A stretch of DNA of 5,080 bases, taken from Bacteroidales bacterium (GTDB lineage: Bacteria; Bacteroidota; Bacteroidia; Bacteroidales; UBA932). A program made the translations under genes and the position numbers. The stretch is taken from assembly GCA_016285215.1 (NCBI GenBank), contig JAEEQI010000157.1:1-5080 (forward strand), read 5' to 3'. The notes under the pieces are model-generated. The model was not told the origin of the DNA. It saw only the letters and a list, made by a program, of their open reading frames with translations, and did not search any database. Below are positions 1 through 5,080 of this stretch, piece by piece (positions within the stretch are counted from its first letter, which is position 1; every line of letters starts with the position of its first letter).

Positions 1-430
1 AGCCCACGGCAAAGAGTACCACGGAGAAGATGATGTCTCCGGTGGTCACGCCTTCCAGGCGGAAGTTGGCGGCACCCCAGAGGTAATACTGCTTGAGGTG
101 GTCTCCGGTGGGGGCATTGGTCACCACAATGGTTCCCAAGGAGCCGATGAAGGTTCCGAAGAGGATGCCGAAGGTAATGAGCTGCTGGGTGTTCACCTTG
201 AGGGTGACAAAGAAGCAGATGATGGTGCAGATCAGGGTGCAGATGAAACTGCCCACCGTGAGGGAGCACCAGCCGCTCATAGTAGCGGCGGCGGCGCCCA
301 GGCAGGCAGCGCTACCCAGCCCGAGGCTATACACATCCCCGAGCTGGTTGCGCCACAGATACTGCATCTGGATACCGCCCACGGGAAGGGCAATGCCAGA
401 CAATAAAACGTATAAAAGACTCAGTAACAT
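1..430 (-). CDS. BtuC/FecCD-family ABC transporter permease, partial (3' end beyond window)
   Basis: This is the inner-membrane permease of a corrinoid or siderophore ABC importer; the riboswitch-led operon makes vitamin B12 the likely substrate. 143 codons are visible before the left edge. The sequence is strongly hydrophobic, with likely membrane helices near residues 4-22, 35-53, 56-77 and 83-103. The segment GGIQMQYLWRNQLGD followed by YSLGLGSAACLGAA (residues 18-47) matches the family signature that reads roughly G-x-x-MQ-x-x-x-x-NPLA-(D/E)P-x-x-LG-x-x-x-G-A in BtuC and FecCD proteins. YLWGAANF (116-123) matches the later W-x-x-G-S motif. The ATG follows the TonB receptor's TAA after one codon and in the same frame, so no longer start is possible. 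Compared with E. coli BtuC, about 55 N-terminal residues (first helix and RLPR motif) are absent. The family call is solid; the B12 substrate is inferred from context. Confidence 0.88.
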   Translation of the reverse strand, partial: MLLSLLYVLLSGIALPVGGIQMQYLWRNQLGDVYSLGLGSAACLGAAAATMSGWCSLTVGSFICTLICTIICFFVTLKVNTQQLITFGILFGTFIGSLGTIVVTNAPTGDHLKQYYLWGAANFRLEGVTTGDIIFSVVLFAVG

Positions 431-433
431 AGT

Positions 434-2374
434 TTACCAATTATATTCGACAGAAAGCATCCAGTTGAACCCCGGCATAGGATAGCCCTGGACCACTTGA
501 TAGGCTTTATTGAAAAGGTTCCGGAGATGAAGGCCGGTGCGAAGTCCTTTCCAGCGATAGGACAGGGAAGCGTCGCTCAGACTCCACGGAGCCAGGTGGT
601 AATCGTCCGTATTGGCGCTGCGGGACCACCGTTCTCCGCAAAAGCTGGTGTTCCAGGCGAGTGTCCATTCCTTCCAGTCCACTTGAAGGTCCGCACTCCC
701 GCTGTGAAGAGGAATATAGGGAATCTGGTTGCTCCAGGTCTGGCTTCCTTCCGTGCTATGGTCCAGCGCCTGCTGGAAGCTGTAACGGAGAATGACGGCC
801 ACTGTCCAGTCATCCTTGGCAAAGCGCCCTTCCCCCTTGATGTCTCCACCGGTGATATCTACCAGGCCGATATTGAGCATAGTCCAGCGGAACTGGGAAG
901 AGGTGGGAATGGCTACAATCTTGTTGGATACCTTGTTGTAATACGGACTCAGGTGAAGGGTGCCGCTCCAGGGACCTGCATTTCCTTTAAGATGCAGGTT
1001 GAGGCCGGTCTGGAAGGCCGATTCGGGCTCCAGGCGGGAGTTTCCCATCAGACTGTAGTAAAGGTCGTTGAAAGAAGGAAGCCGATAACTGCGCTTGACG
1101 TAGGCGTCGGTTTCCAACCACCGGAAGGGAGCGTAATAGACGCTGAAAGAGGGCATCCAGGTGTCCCGATAGGTATTTCCCCGTGCCCATCCGCCCGCCT
1201 GCTGCTCGTCAAAATGATCCCAGGCTCCTTGATAAACCACGTGGGCAGCCATCCGGAAACTGGGCCAGACCAGGCGCGTAGCGGCCGCCAGGGTGAGCGT
1301 GTTGCGTCGGGGTCTGACAAACTGCCCTACGTCAGAGTTGAGCGCATTGTGCTGGAAATCGGCACTCAGGTCTATCGACCAGGGATTGCTCAAGACATAG
1401 GACTGTGCCAGGGACAGATAGGCCGACTGCTGCCGGTAGTGCAGGTCGTACGGAAGAGCCATAGGGTTCTTCTCGGGGTGGGTATTGTAATGGGTGTAGT
1501 TGTTGGCGTATTTGAAACGGAAGGCCGAAGCGTAGCGCTCATTCCAGTCCTGGTTCCAGGAGCCCTGGACAAAGAGATCCTGGTCGGCCTGCCTTTCGGC
1601 ACTGAAGGGGAAGCCCTCGGCGCGGCGAATCACCGGTCCCGGGAAACCGCGCTCAGACCCATAGTTGTAGAGGTGGAGGCTCCAGTCGCCTCCCGGCGTC
1701 TTTCCAAAGGCCTGCGCTTCCAGCCGGAGGCTGCGGATGTCGCCGTTCTCCCGCACCAGCGTAGTATCAAAGTAGGGAAACTTGTACCGACCGTTGCTCA
1801 TAGAAAAAACGGCCGAAGTCCTGAGCATAACAGCCCCCAACCGCTTGTCCCAGCGGACGGAGGGATTCAGGGTGCCAAAGGAGCCGGCTCGGAGCCGCAC
1901 GCTCACTGCGTTGTAACGGGGTGCGGCGGTTCTCAGATAAACGGTAGCTCCGGCGGCGTATTCCTTGGCCGTCTGCAGCCGGAGGGACTTTTGGGCGCTA
2001 TACAGGGAAACCGTTTCCAGATTGTCCACGGAAAACCGGCCCAAATCTACCTGCATATTCTGGGCGTTGTCAATTTGGATTCCATCCAGGAAGATGCCCA
2101 CGTGCTCGCTGCCCAGACTGCGTACATTGACGGTCTTCAGGCCGCCTGCCCCGCCGTAGTCCTTGACCTGGACGCCGGTGAAGCGCCTCAGCACTTCGGC
2201 CACTTGCATAGGGGGTGCAACCAGGGAGGTCACGGAGACTTCCTCAATGGCTTTGGTAACGGGAAACTGCTGGACGGCAAATACCCGGGCAGCTTCAAGA
2301 CTGTCTGCTTCCTGGCCTTTGACGCACCAGGGAGCAGACAGTAAAAGTAAGAATATGCCGCCTTTCAGACGCAC
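434..2374 (-). CDS. btuB: BtuB-like TonB-dependent outer-membrane receptor (vitamin B12/corrinoid uptake)
   Basis: This 646-residue protein would move cobalamin across the outer membrane using TonB energy. A signal peptide covers about residues 1-20 (hydrophobic IFLLLLSAP, probable cleavage before Q21). A possible TonB box is EEVSVTSLV (44-52). The plug domain follows (about 52-150), with VAEVLRRFTGVQVKDYGG, the NVRSLGSEHVGIFLDG signature (83-98) and DNLETVSLY (117-125). The rest is a beta-barrel rich in alternating aromatic residues, ending in SVEYNW with the terminal aromatic residue expected for outer-membrane assembly. Length is close to BtuB proteins, and there is no N-terminal carboxypeptidase-like domain of the SusC type. 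The start is GTG, sharing its first G with the TAG stop of the upstream btuG frame (TAGTG), which suggests translational coupling. It stops with TAA 3 bases before the permease ATG. The B12 assignment rests on the riboswitch and the BtuG-like neighbour; the sequence alone would allow another small TonB substrate. Confidence 0.88.
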   Translation of the reverse strand: MRLKGGIFLLLLSAPWCVKGQEADSLEAARVFAVQQFPVTKAIEEVSVTSLVAPPMQVAEVLRRFTGVQVKDYGGAGGLKTVNVRSLGSEHVGIFLDGIQIDNAQNMQVDLGRFSVDNLETVSLYSAQKSLRLQTAKEYAAGATVYLRTAAPRYNAVSVRLRAGSFGTLNPSVRWDKRLGAVMLRTSAVFSMSNGRYKFPYFDTTLVRENGDIRSLRLEAQAFGKTPGGDWSLHLYNYGSERGFPGPVIRRAEGFPFSAERQADQDLFVQGSWNQDWNERYASAFRFKYANNYTHYNTHPEKNPMALPYDLHYRQQSAYLSLAQSYVLSNPWSIDLSADFQHNALNSDVGQFVRPRRNTLTLAAATRLVWPSFRMAAHVVYQGAWDHFDEQQAGGWARGNTYRDTWMPSFSVYYAPFRWLETDAYVKRSYRLPSFNDLYYSLMGNSRLEPESAFQTGLNLHLKGNAGPWSGTLHLSPYYNKVSNKIVAIPTSSQFRWTMLNIGLVDITGGDIKGEGRFAKDDWTVAVILRYSFQQALDHSTEGSQTWSNQIPYIPLHSGSADLQVDWKEWTLAWNTSFCGERWSRSANTDDYHLAPWSLSDASLSYRWKGLRTGLHLRNLFNKAYQVVQGYPMPGFNWMLSVEYNW

Positions 2375-2679
2375 TAATACAGCGCAAAGTGGCCGGGGCA
2401 GACACCTGTGGGCACGCTCCAGAGCTTCTCGTTATGGTTGTGGTCCAGACGGTAGCAGGAGAGGGTTCCCGGGTTGAAATAGTCGCCGGCATCGGCAACG
2501 AGCAGGAAGTGTATGCCTCCTATCCCTTCCATCACATAGATGCCGTAGGGCGTTCCTTCCAGTTTGATCGAATAATGGGTAACCGTGTTTCCATCCACCG
2601 ACCAGGCATAATACTCGTGCTTGGCGCTCCAGTCAAACTCCGTTGCCGTACCTACGCAGTAAAGGGTATTTCCCAGCTG
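2374..2679 (-). pseudogene. C-terminal part of the btuG-like gene, separated by the in-frame TGA
   Basis: After the TGA at 2680-2682 the same frame stays open for 101 codons until TAG at 2374-2376, giving 398 codons in total when the TGA is counted. The segment carries the expected end of a BtuG/YncE-like propeller: GNTLYCVGT, TPYGIYVM, ADAGDYFNPGTLSCYRLD and EKLWSVPTGVCPGHFALY. These correspond to the family's last blades, commonly of the form PYGI...(V/A)DA-x-(D/N)Y-x-x-PGTL-x-C...W-(S)V-x-TG-x-x-P-x-HF. No further stop or frameshift is present, so it has not visibly decayed. A GTG restart at 2598 could make only a 74-residue fragment with no export signal. It is best read as part of one gene that is either recently broken, read through, or affected by a sequence error. 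Confidence 0.8.
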
Positions 2680-3570
2680 TCAAGAAGCGGTTACGTGGGT
2701 AGACTCTTCGCTGCTGGCGGCTCCCTCCACGCGGACAACCTTGGATGGATTGCTGGCCTGGAAAGCGTATATGCCGGTATGAACATCCCAATAGTTGCCC
2801 AAGGTGGTAACGTAGATGGTTCCATTGCTGGAAGCATAGACATTTTTCAAGTTTACCTCCACCTCAATGGTCTTTTCTACCTTAAAGGAAGCGGCATCAA
2901 TGATGCTTACCGTGTTGTCATAAGAATAGGTAGGGGGCAACTGGCTGGCAATACCGCCGGAGTTGGCCACATAGAGTTTTCCGTTATAGACGGCAATGCC
3001 TTCCGGCTGGTAGCCTACTTCCACCGTTCCTTCCACCTTTTTGGTGTTCAGATTGATGCGGTATACCTGGCCCTTGGGGTTCTTATAGTCAGAGATGGAA
3101 TAGTCGGCTCCATAAGTGGCATAAGCGCCGGCCCAGGAAGTGACATAGGCGTATTGGTTGTCGAAGGCAATGTTTCGGGGGGTGGGTACCTGGATCGCGG
3201 CTATTTCAACCTCGTCCTGGGCAGAAACCACCTCTACGATACCGGAATTGTTCACCACCATCCAAACCTCATTACCGTGGATGGCAATGTCATTACCTAC
3301 ATCTCCAAGACCACCGCCCACGTCGGGATTCATCTTTTTGAAAGCACCGGTAATATACTGGCCGTCCTCAAAACGGAGGAAGTCCAGCGTGGAATTGTTG
3401 GAGCCCATACCGCCCTCATTGAGAACGAAAAGTTTACTGGCCTTGGTGGAAAACTCGGATACGTTTACGGTAGTACCGCTGAGAGTGGAATCTTTTGAAG
3501 GAACCGGGTCCTTCTGGCACGCTGCAAAAACGAGCGCACCGCAAAGCAAAAGCAAACCTGCTTTTTTCAT
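2680..3570 (-). CDS. btuG: BtuG-like surface lipoprotein (YncE-type beta-propeller), cut short by an in-frame TGA
   Basis: BtuG proteins of Bacteroidota are surface lipoproteins that bind cobalamin very tightly and pass it to their BtuB partner. The reading here has 296 codons. It opens with a lipoprotein signal peptide (MKKAGLLLLCGALVFAAC, lipid-carrying Cys18), followed by QKDP, which resembles the acidic/lysine export tag that sends Bacteroidota lipoproteins to the surface. Propeller repeats follow: KLFVLNEGGMGSNNSTLDF (47-65), LGDVGNDIAIHGNEVW (88-103), GYQPEGIAVYNGKLYVANSGG (around 186-206), YDNTVSIIDAASFKVEKTIEV (around 217-237) and NGTIYVTTLGNYW (249-261). The reading ends at TGA in the last third, whereas the family normally continues to roughly 370-400 residues; the missing blades continue in the same frame after the stop (separate entry). 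ATG is preceded by no Shine-Dalgarno sequence, as usual in this phylum. Expression should be lowered by B12 through the upstream riboswitch. Whether the truncated protein works is doubtful, since a propeller needs its last blade to close. Confidence 0.85.
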   Translation of the reverse strand: MKKAGLLLLCGALVFAACQKDPVPSKDSTLSGTTVNVSEFSTKASKLFVLNEGGMGSNNSTLDFLRFEDGQYITGAFKKMNPDVGGGLGDVGNDIAIHGNEVWMVVNNSGIVEVVSAQDEVEIAAIQVPTPRNIAFDNQYAYVTSWAGAYATYGADYSISDYKNPKGQVYRINLNTKKVEGTVEVGYQPEGIAVYNGKLYVANSGGIASQLPPTYSYDNTVSIIDAASFKVEKTIEVEVNLKNVYASSNGTIYVTTLGNYWDVHTGIYAFQASNPSKVVRVEGAASSEESTHVTAS

Positions 3571-3597
3571 AATGATATGACATCGTTTATACCGAAG

Positions 3598-3631
3598 CTT
3601 GTCCCCGAGCCCCTACGTTAAACTTGACAAG
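3598..3631 (-). promoter_or_regulatory. Expression-platform hairpin of the cobalamin riboswitch
   Basis: In the transcript CUUGUC (3631-3626) can pair with GACAAG (3603-3598), enclosing a 22-base loop that contains UAGGGG (3615-3610). The loop segment could pair, with two G-U wobbles, to CUCCUUA in the L5 region of the aptamer (3705-3699), as in the L5-L13 kissing loop of known cobalamin riboswitches. No T-run follows, so this is not an intrinsic terminator. It ends 27 bases before the btuG ATG, so control of translation start is the likelier mode. The pairing is visible in the sequence; the function is inferred. Confidence 0.55.
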
Positions 3632-3787
3632 GCAGGTCTTCTGACTGCTCCCGGCGCGGCGCCTTCTCGCATAAAGCAATGGCATTTTACCGGACCGTTA
3701 AGGAGTTCACAGCTGCGGGCACAGTTCCGGACTTTCACCGGCTTCCCTTTTAAGGCTGCCTCGGCACGAGGCCAGCGCACCTTTGTC
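3631..3787 (-). ncRNA. Cobalamin riboswitch aptamer (B12 element) upstream of btuG
   Basis: Reading the minus strand, the leader contains the conserved cobalamin riboswitch blocks in the right order. These are GGGAAGCCGGTGAAAGTCC, then CCCGCAGCTGTGA, then ATGCCATTG (the usual GCCACTG block with C to T at one position), and finally the B12 box AGTCAGAAGACCTGCC (3646-3631). A side hairpin near the 5' end (GCCTCG-TGC-CGAGGC) is also clear. The 5' strand GACAA (3787-3783) can pair with UUGUC (3630-3626) just after the B12 box to close the element. It lies entirely between the exonuclease gene and the btuG-like gene. In this family, cobalamin binding represses downstream uptake genes. Confidence 0.95.
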
Positions 3788-3792
3788 CGCCG

Positions 3793-3800
3793 CAAATATA
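3793..3800 (-). promoter_or_regulatory. Bacteroidota-type -7 promoter box (TATATTTG)
   Basis: The minus strand reads TATATTTG, an exact match to the Bacteroidota sigma-ABfr -7 consensus TAnnTTTG, 5 bases before the first riboswitch base GACAAAGG. Transcription would then start in the CGGCGG stretch between them. I see no convincing -33 TTTG element about 20 bases upstream, where the exonuclease terminator lies. It is the best candidate for the promoter of the B12 operon because there is almost no other space for one. Confidence 0.6.
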
Positions 3801-3802
3801 CG

Positions 3803-3829
3803 AAAAAAGCTGTTACTTAGAACAGCTTT
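3803..3829 (-). terminator. Intrinsic terminator of the dnaN-exonuclease unit, overlapping the exonuclease stop codon
   Basis: In the transcript AAAGCUGUU (3829-3821) and AACAGCUUU (3814-3806) form a perfect 9-base-pair stem with the 6-base loop CUAAGU, and the stem runs into six U in total (3808-3803). The exonuclease TAA stop is in the loop. The stem is A/U-rich apart from its GC core, so efficiency may be moderate. It points left and so ends the dnaN-exonuclease message before the B12 operon. Confidence 0.75.
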
Positions 3830-4710
3830 CCGGTGGAGAATTTGTCTTTGAGGCCCTGGAGCTCGTCGGTGGTGGCGGGGCGGTTGAGGGCTTCTTTGCG
3901 TTCTTTCTGGAACTGGTTCTTGAGGCGGGAGAACTGGCGCTTGGTGTCCAGGGTGAAGTCTCCGCCTTCGATCCAGGCAAAGTAGGAAGGTTCGGTGTTC
4001 CACACCTCGCGGGCGGTCTTGCCCTTGTGCTTGCCAAAGCTTACGATGGCTTCTCCGTTGTCTCCCAGGATGAGGCGGCCGGCATAGTCCACGGTGCGGG
4101 GACGGCCTGCCACGGTGGCCAGGAAGCCTACGTCGTTCTTTAGCTTGTCGGGATACATATCCAGCTGGCCCTTGAGGACCTCGTAGGTGGCTACGGTGTC
4201 GGCCTCGGCGGTGTGGGCATTCTCAAAGTCCTCTCCTCCGCAGTAGAAGCGGTAGGCGGCCTTGAGGTTGCGGGGTTCCATATAGTGGTAGATGTTCTGG
4301 ACGTCCACCATCAGTTTGGCGTGGAGGTCCACATCTATCTCCTTCTGGGTGTACGTGCGAACACGTTCTATTTCTTCGGCCAGCATAGGGAGGTCGAACT
4401 TGGCGCTGTTGAAGCCGGCCAGGTCTGCATCGGCCAGCCATTCCAGGACCTCGTCCACGCATTCGAAGAAGCGGGGGCAATCTGCCAGGTCCTCGTCTTT
4501 GAGGCCATTCACGGCCGAAGCCTGCGGATGAATGGGATACTGCCGCTGGGCTACATAATCCCACGGCTTGAACCGCCAAGTCTTAATACGCGTCTCCCCT
4601 CCGGGAAACACCTTTACAAAACTGAGCTCACAAATGCAGTCGGTGGCAATATTAAGCCCCGTGCTCTCTATGTCAAAGAAGAGCAAGGGGCGCTGTAAGT
4701 TGAGGTCCAT
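3817..4710 (-). CDS. DEDDh-family 3'-5' exonuclease (DnaQ-like) with ExoX-like C-terminal domain
   Basis: This 297-residue protein should remove nucleotides from DNA 3' ends, in proofreading or repair. The catalytic DEDDh set is visible: FDIEST gives Asp13 and Glu15 (Exo I), GFNSAKFDLPML gives Asp106 (Exo II), and HTAEADT gives His166 and Asp171 (Exo III). KAAYRFYCG before Exo III is usual for the RNase T/DnaQ-type fold. The C-terminal part (about 220-255) has IVSFGKHKGKTAREV followed by YFAWI, matching the small domain seen at the end of exodeoxyribonuclease X-like proteins; the tail to 297 is charged and helical. The start ATG lies 4 bases after the dnaN stop, indicating co-transcription with the clamp, its plausible partner. 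In Bacteroidota a gene of this kind commonly follows dnaN and is often called the DNA polymerase III epsilon subunit. Whether it is the main replicative proofreader cannot be told from sequence, so no symbol is given. Confidence 0.9.
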   Translation of the reverse strand: MDLNLQRPLLFFDIESTGLNIATDCICELSFVKVFPGGETRIKTWRFKPWDYVAQRQYPIHPQASAVNGLKDEDLADCPRFFECVDEVLEWLADADLAGFNSAKFDLPMLAEEIERVRTYTQKEIDVDLHAKLMVDVQNIYHYMEPRNLKAAYRFYCGGEDFENAHTAEADTVATYEVLKGQLDMYPDKLKNDVGFLATVAGRPRTVDYAGRLILGDNGEAIVSFGKHKGKTAREVWNTEPSYFAWIEGGDFTLDTKRQFSRLKNQFQKERKEALNRPATTDELQGLKDKFSTGKLF

Positions 4711-4714
4711 ATTA

Positions 4715-5080
4715 TTATTGGATCATAATAGGCATTAAAATTCCGCAGACTTTCTCGGTCTCGGCCTCTTCTTCGGCAGGGAGGATGAGGGCGGCGCGGC
4801 GGGCGTCTGCGAACTTGATCACCAGACCGCTGCAGCTCATATTGGCCAGAATCTCCGTGAGGAAGGTGGACTTGAAGCCAATGGTTAGCTCGTCTCCTGC
4901 GTAGTTGCAGTTGATCTTCTCATAAGCGGCAAGGGCAAATCCCAGATCCTGGGCGGAAATCTCCAGCTGGCCTTCCTTGAGGGTGAACTTGATGTGGTTG
5001 GAGGCCTTGTTGGCGCACACAGCCACACGCTTTACCGTGTTGAGGAGGAGCTGACGGTCTATCTGCAGGACGTTGGAGTT
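4715..5080 (-). CDS. dnaN: DNA polymerase III beta sliding clamp, C-terminal part (5' end beyond window)
   Basis: The frame is open to the right edge, giving the last 121 residues of the ring-shaped clamp that tethers DNA polymerase III to DNA. The visible part is domain 3 with its lead-in: LQIDRQLLLNTVKRVAVCANK, then VKFTL-like LEISAQDLGFALAAYEKINC, then YAGDELTIGFKSTFLTEIL, which matches the family's Y-x-G-x-x-(L/M)-x-IGFN-x-(R)FL-x-E-(M/I)L block. The end, GILMPIMIQ, corresponds to the conserved final strand (MPM-x-L in E. coli), where the hydrophobic cleft for clamp-binding peptides closes. The TAA stop is followed after 4 bases by the exonuclease ATG. An acidic stretch (EEEAETEK) sits just before the last strand, where other Bacteroidota clamps also have a variable loop. 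Confidence 0.95.
   Translation of the reverse strand, partial: NSNVLQIDRQLLLNTVKRVAVCANKASNHIKFTLKEGQLEISAQDLGFALAAYEKINCNYAGDELTIGFKSTFLTEILANMSCSGLVIKFADARRAALILPAEEEAETEKVCGILMPIMIQ

Noticed and set aside
98..485. Plus-strand open frames opposite the permease
   Set aside because: Charged, repetitive shadow translations; the minus strand encodes a recognisable FecCD-type membrane protein.
497..2344. A 615-codon open frame on the plus strand, antisense to the TonB receptor
   Set aside because: It mirrors the receptor gene, has no recognisable domain and its translation is low-complexity Gly/Val/Pro-rich. The minus-strand reading has a signal peptide, plug motif and terminal aromatic residue. 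Long antisense frames are common in GC-rich genes.
2660..2682. Selenocysteine recoding at the in-frame TGA
   Set aside because: Only a weak GGG-AAATA-CCC hairpin lies close behind the TGA, not a convincing bacterial SECIS. The position does not look like a catalytic cysteine in a binding propeller.
2389..3498. A 369-codon plus-strand open frame opposite the btuG-like gene, spanning the TGA
   Set aside because: The minus strand has clear propeller repeats on both sides of the stop. The plus-strand product matches nothing I know and lies antisense to most of the real gene.
3571..3583. An upstream ATG at 3583 on the minus strand as the btuG start or a leader peptide
   Set aside because: It is out of frame with the lipoprotein signal peptide and overlaps the btuG start. 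The ATG at 3570 gives a perfect lipoprotein signal.
3598..3631. Intrinsic terminator within the riboswitch expression platform
   Set aside because: The hairpin is not followed by a run of T; the sequence after it is CTTCGGTATAAACG.
434..4710. A genetic code in which TGA means an amino acid
   Set aside because: All complete genes here read normally with TGG for tryptophan and contain no other internal TGA. A phylum-level Bacteroidota assignment also argues against it.

Overview
The base composition (around 50% GC), the lack of Shine-Dalgarno-like leaders, a TAnnTTTG promoter box and the gene families all point to the phylum Bacteroidota, most likely an uncultured gut-type Bacteroidales. Every gene I can support lies on the minus strand, so transcription runs from the right edge of the window to the left. 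No gene-free stretch exceeds 300 bases.

Right part (5080 down to 3817): the C-terminal third of the DNA polymerase III beta clamp (dnaN, entering from beyond the right edge) is followed after 4 bases by a DEDDh 3'-5' exonuclease with an ExoX-like C-terminal domain. This replication/repair pair ends in an intrinsic terminator whose loop contains the exonuclease stop codon.

Middle (3800 to 3571): a Bacteroidota-type -7 promoter box sits immediately after the terminator's T-run. It is followed within a few bases by a cobalamin riboswitch with a recognisable core and B12 box, and by a hairpin in the expression platform that competes with the aptamer's closing stem.

Left part (3570 to 1): a riboswitch-controlled vitamin B12 uptake operon. 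Its order is a BtuG-like surface lipoprotein (beta-propeller), a BtuB-like TonB-dependent receptor and a BtuC/FecCD-type inner-membrane permease that runs off the left edge. BtuG would capture the corrinoid at the cell surface, BtuB would carry it over the outer membrane and BtuC would take it across the inner membrane. The binding protein and ATPase are not in the window.

Three points deserve a second look. The btuG-like gene is interrupted by a single in-frame TGA, after which 101 perfectly readable codons of the same protein continue. The permease begins where the family's second membrane helix would begin, so it lacks the usual first helix, and a same-frame stop one codon upstream rules out a longer start. 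The riboswitch switching logic can be read from the sequence: one UUGUC segment has two mutually exclusive partners. I did not find a wholly new system; the window is a compact B12 uptake locus with unusual details.
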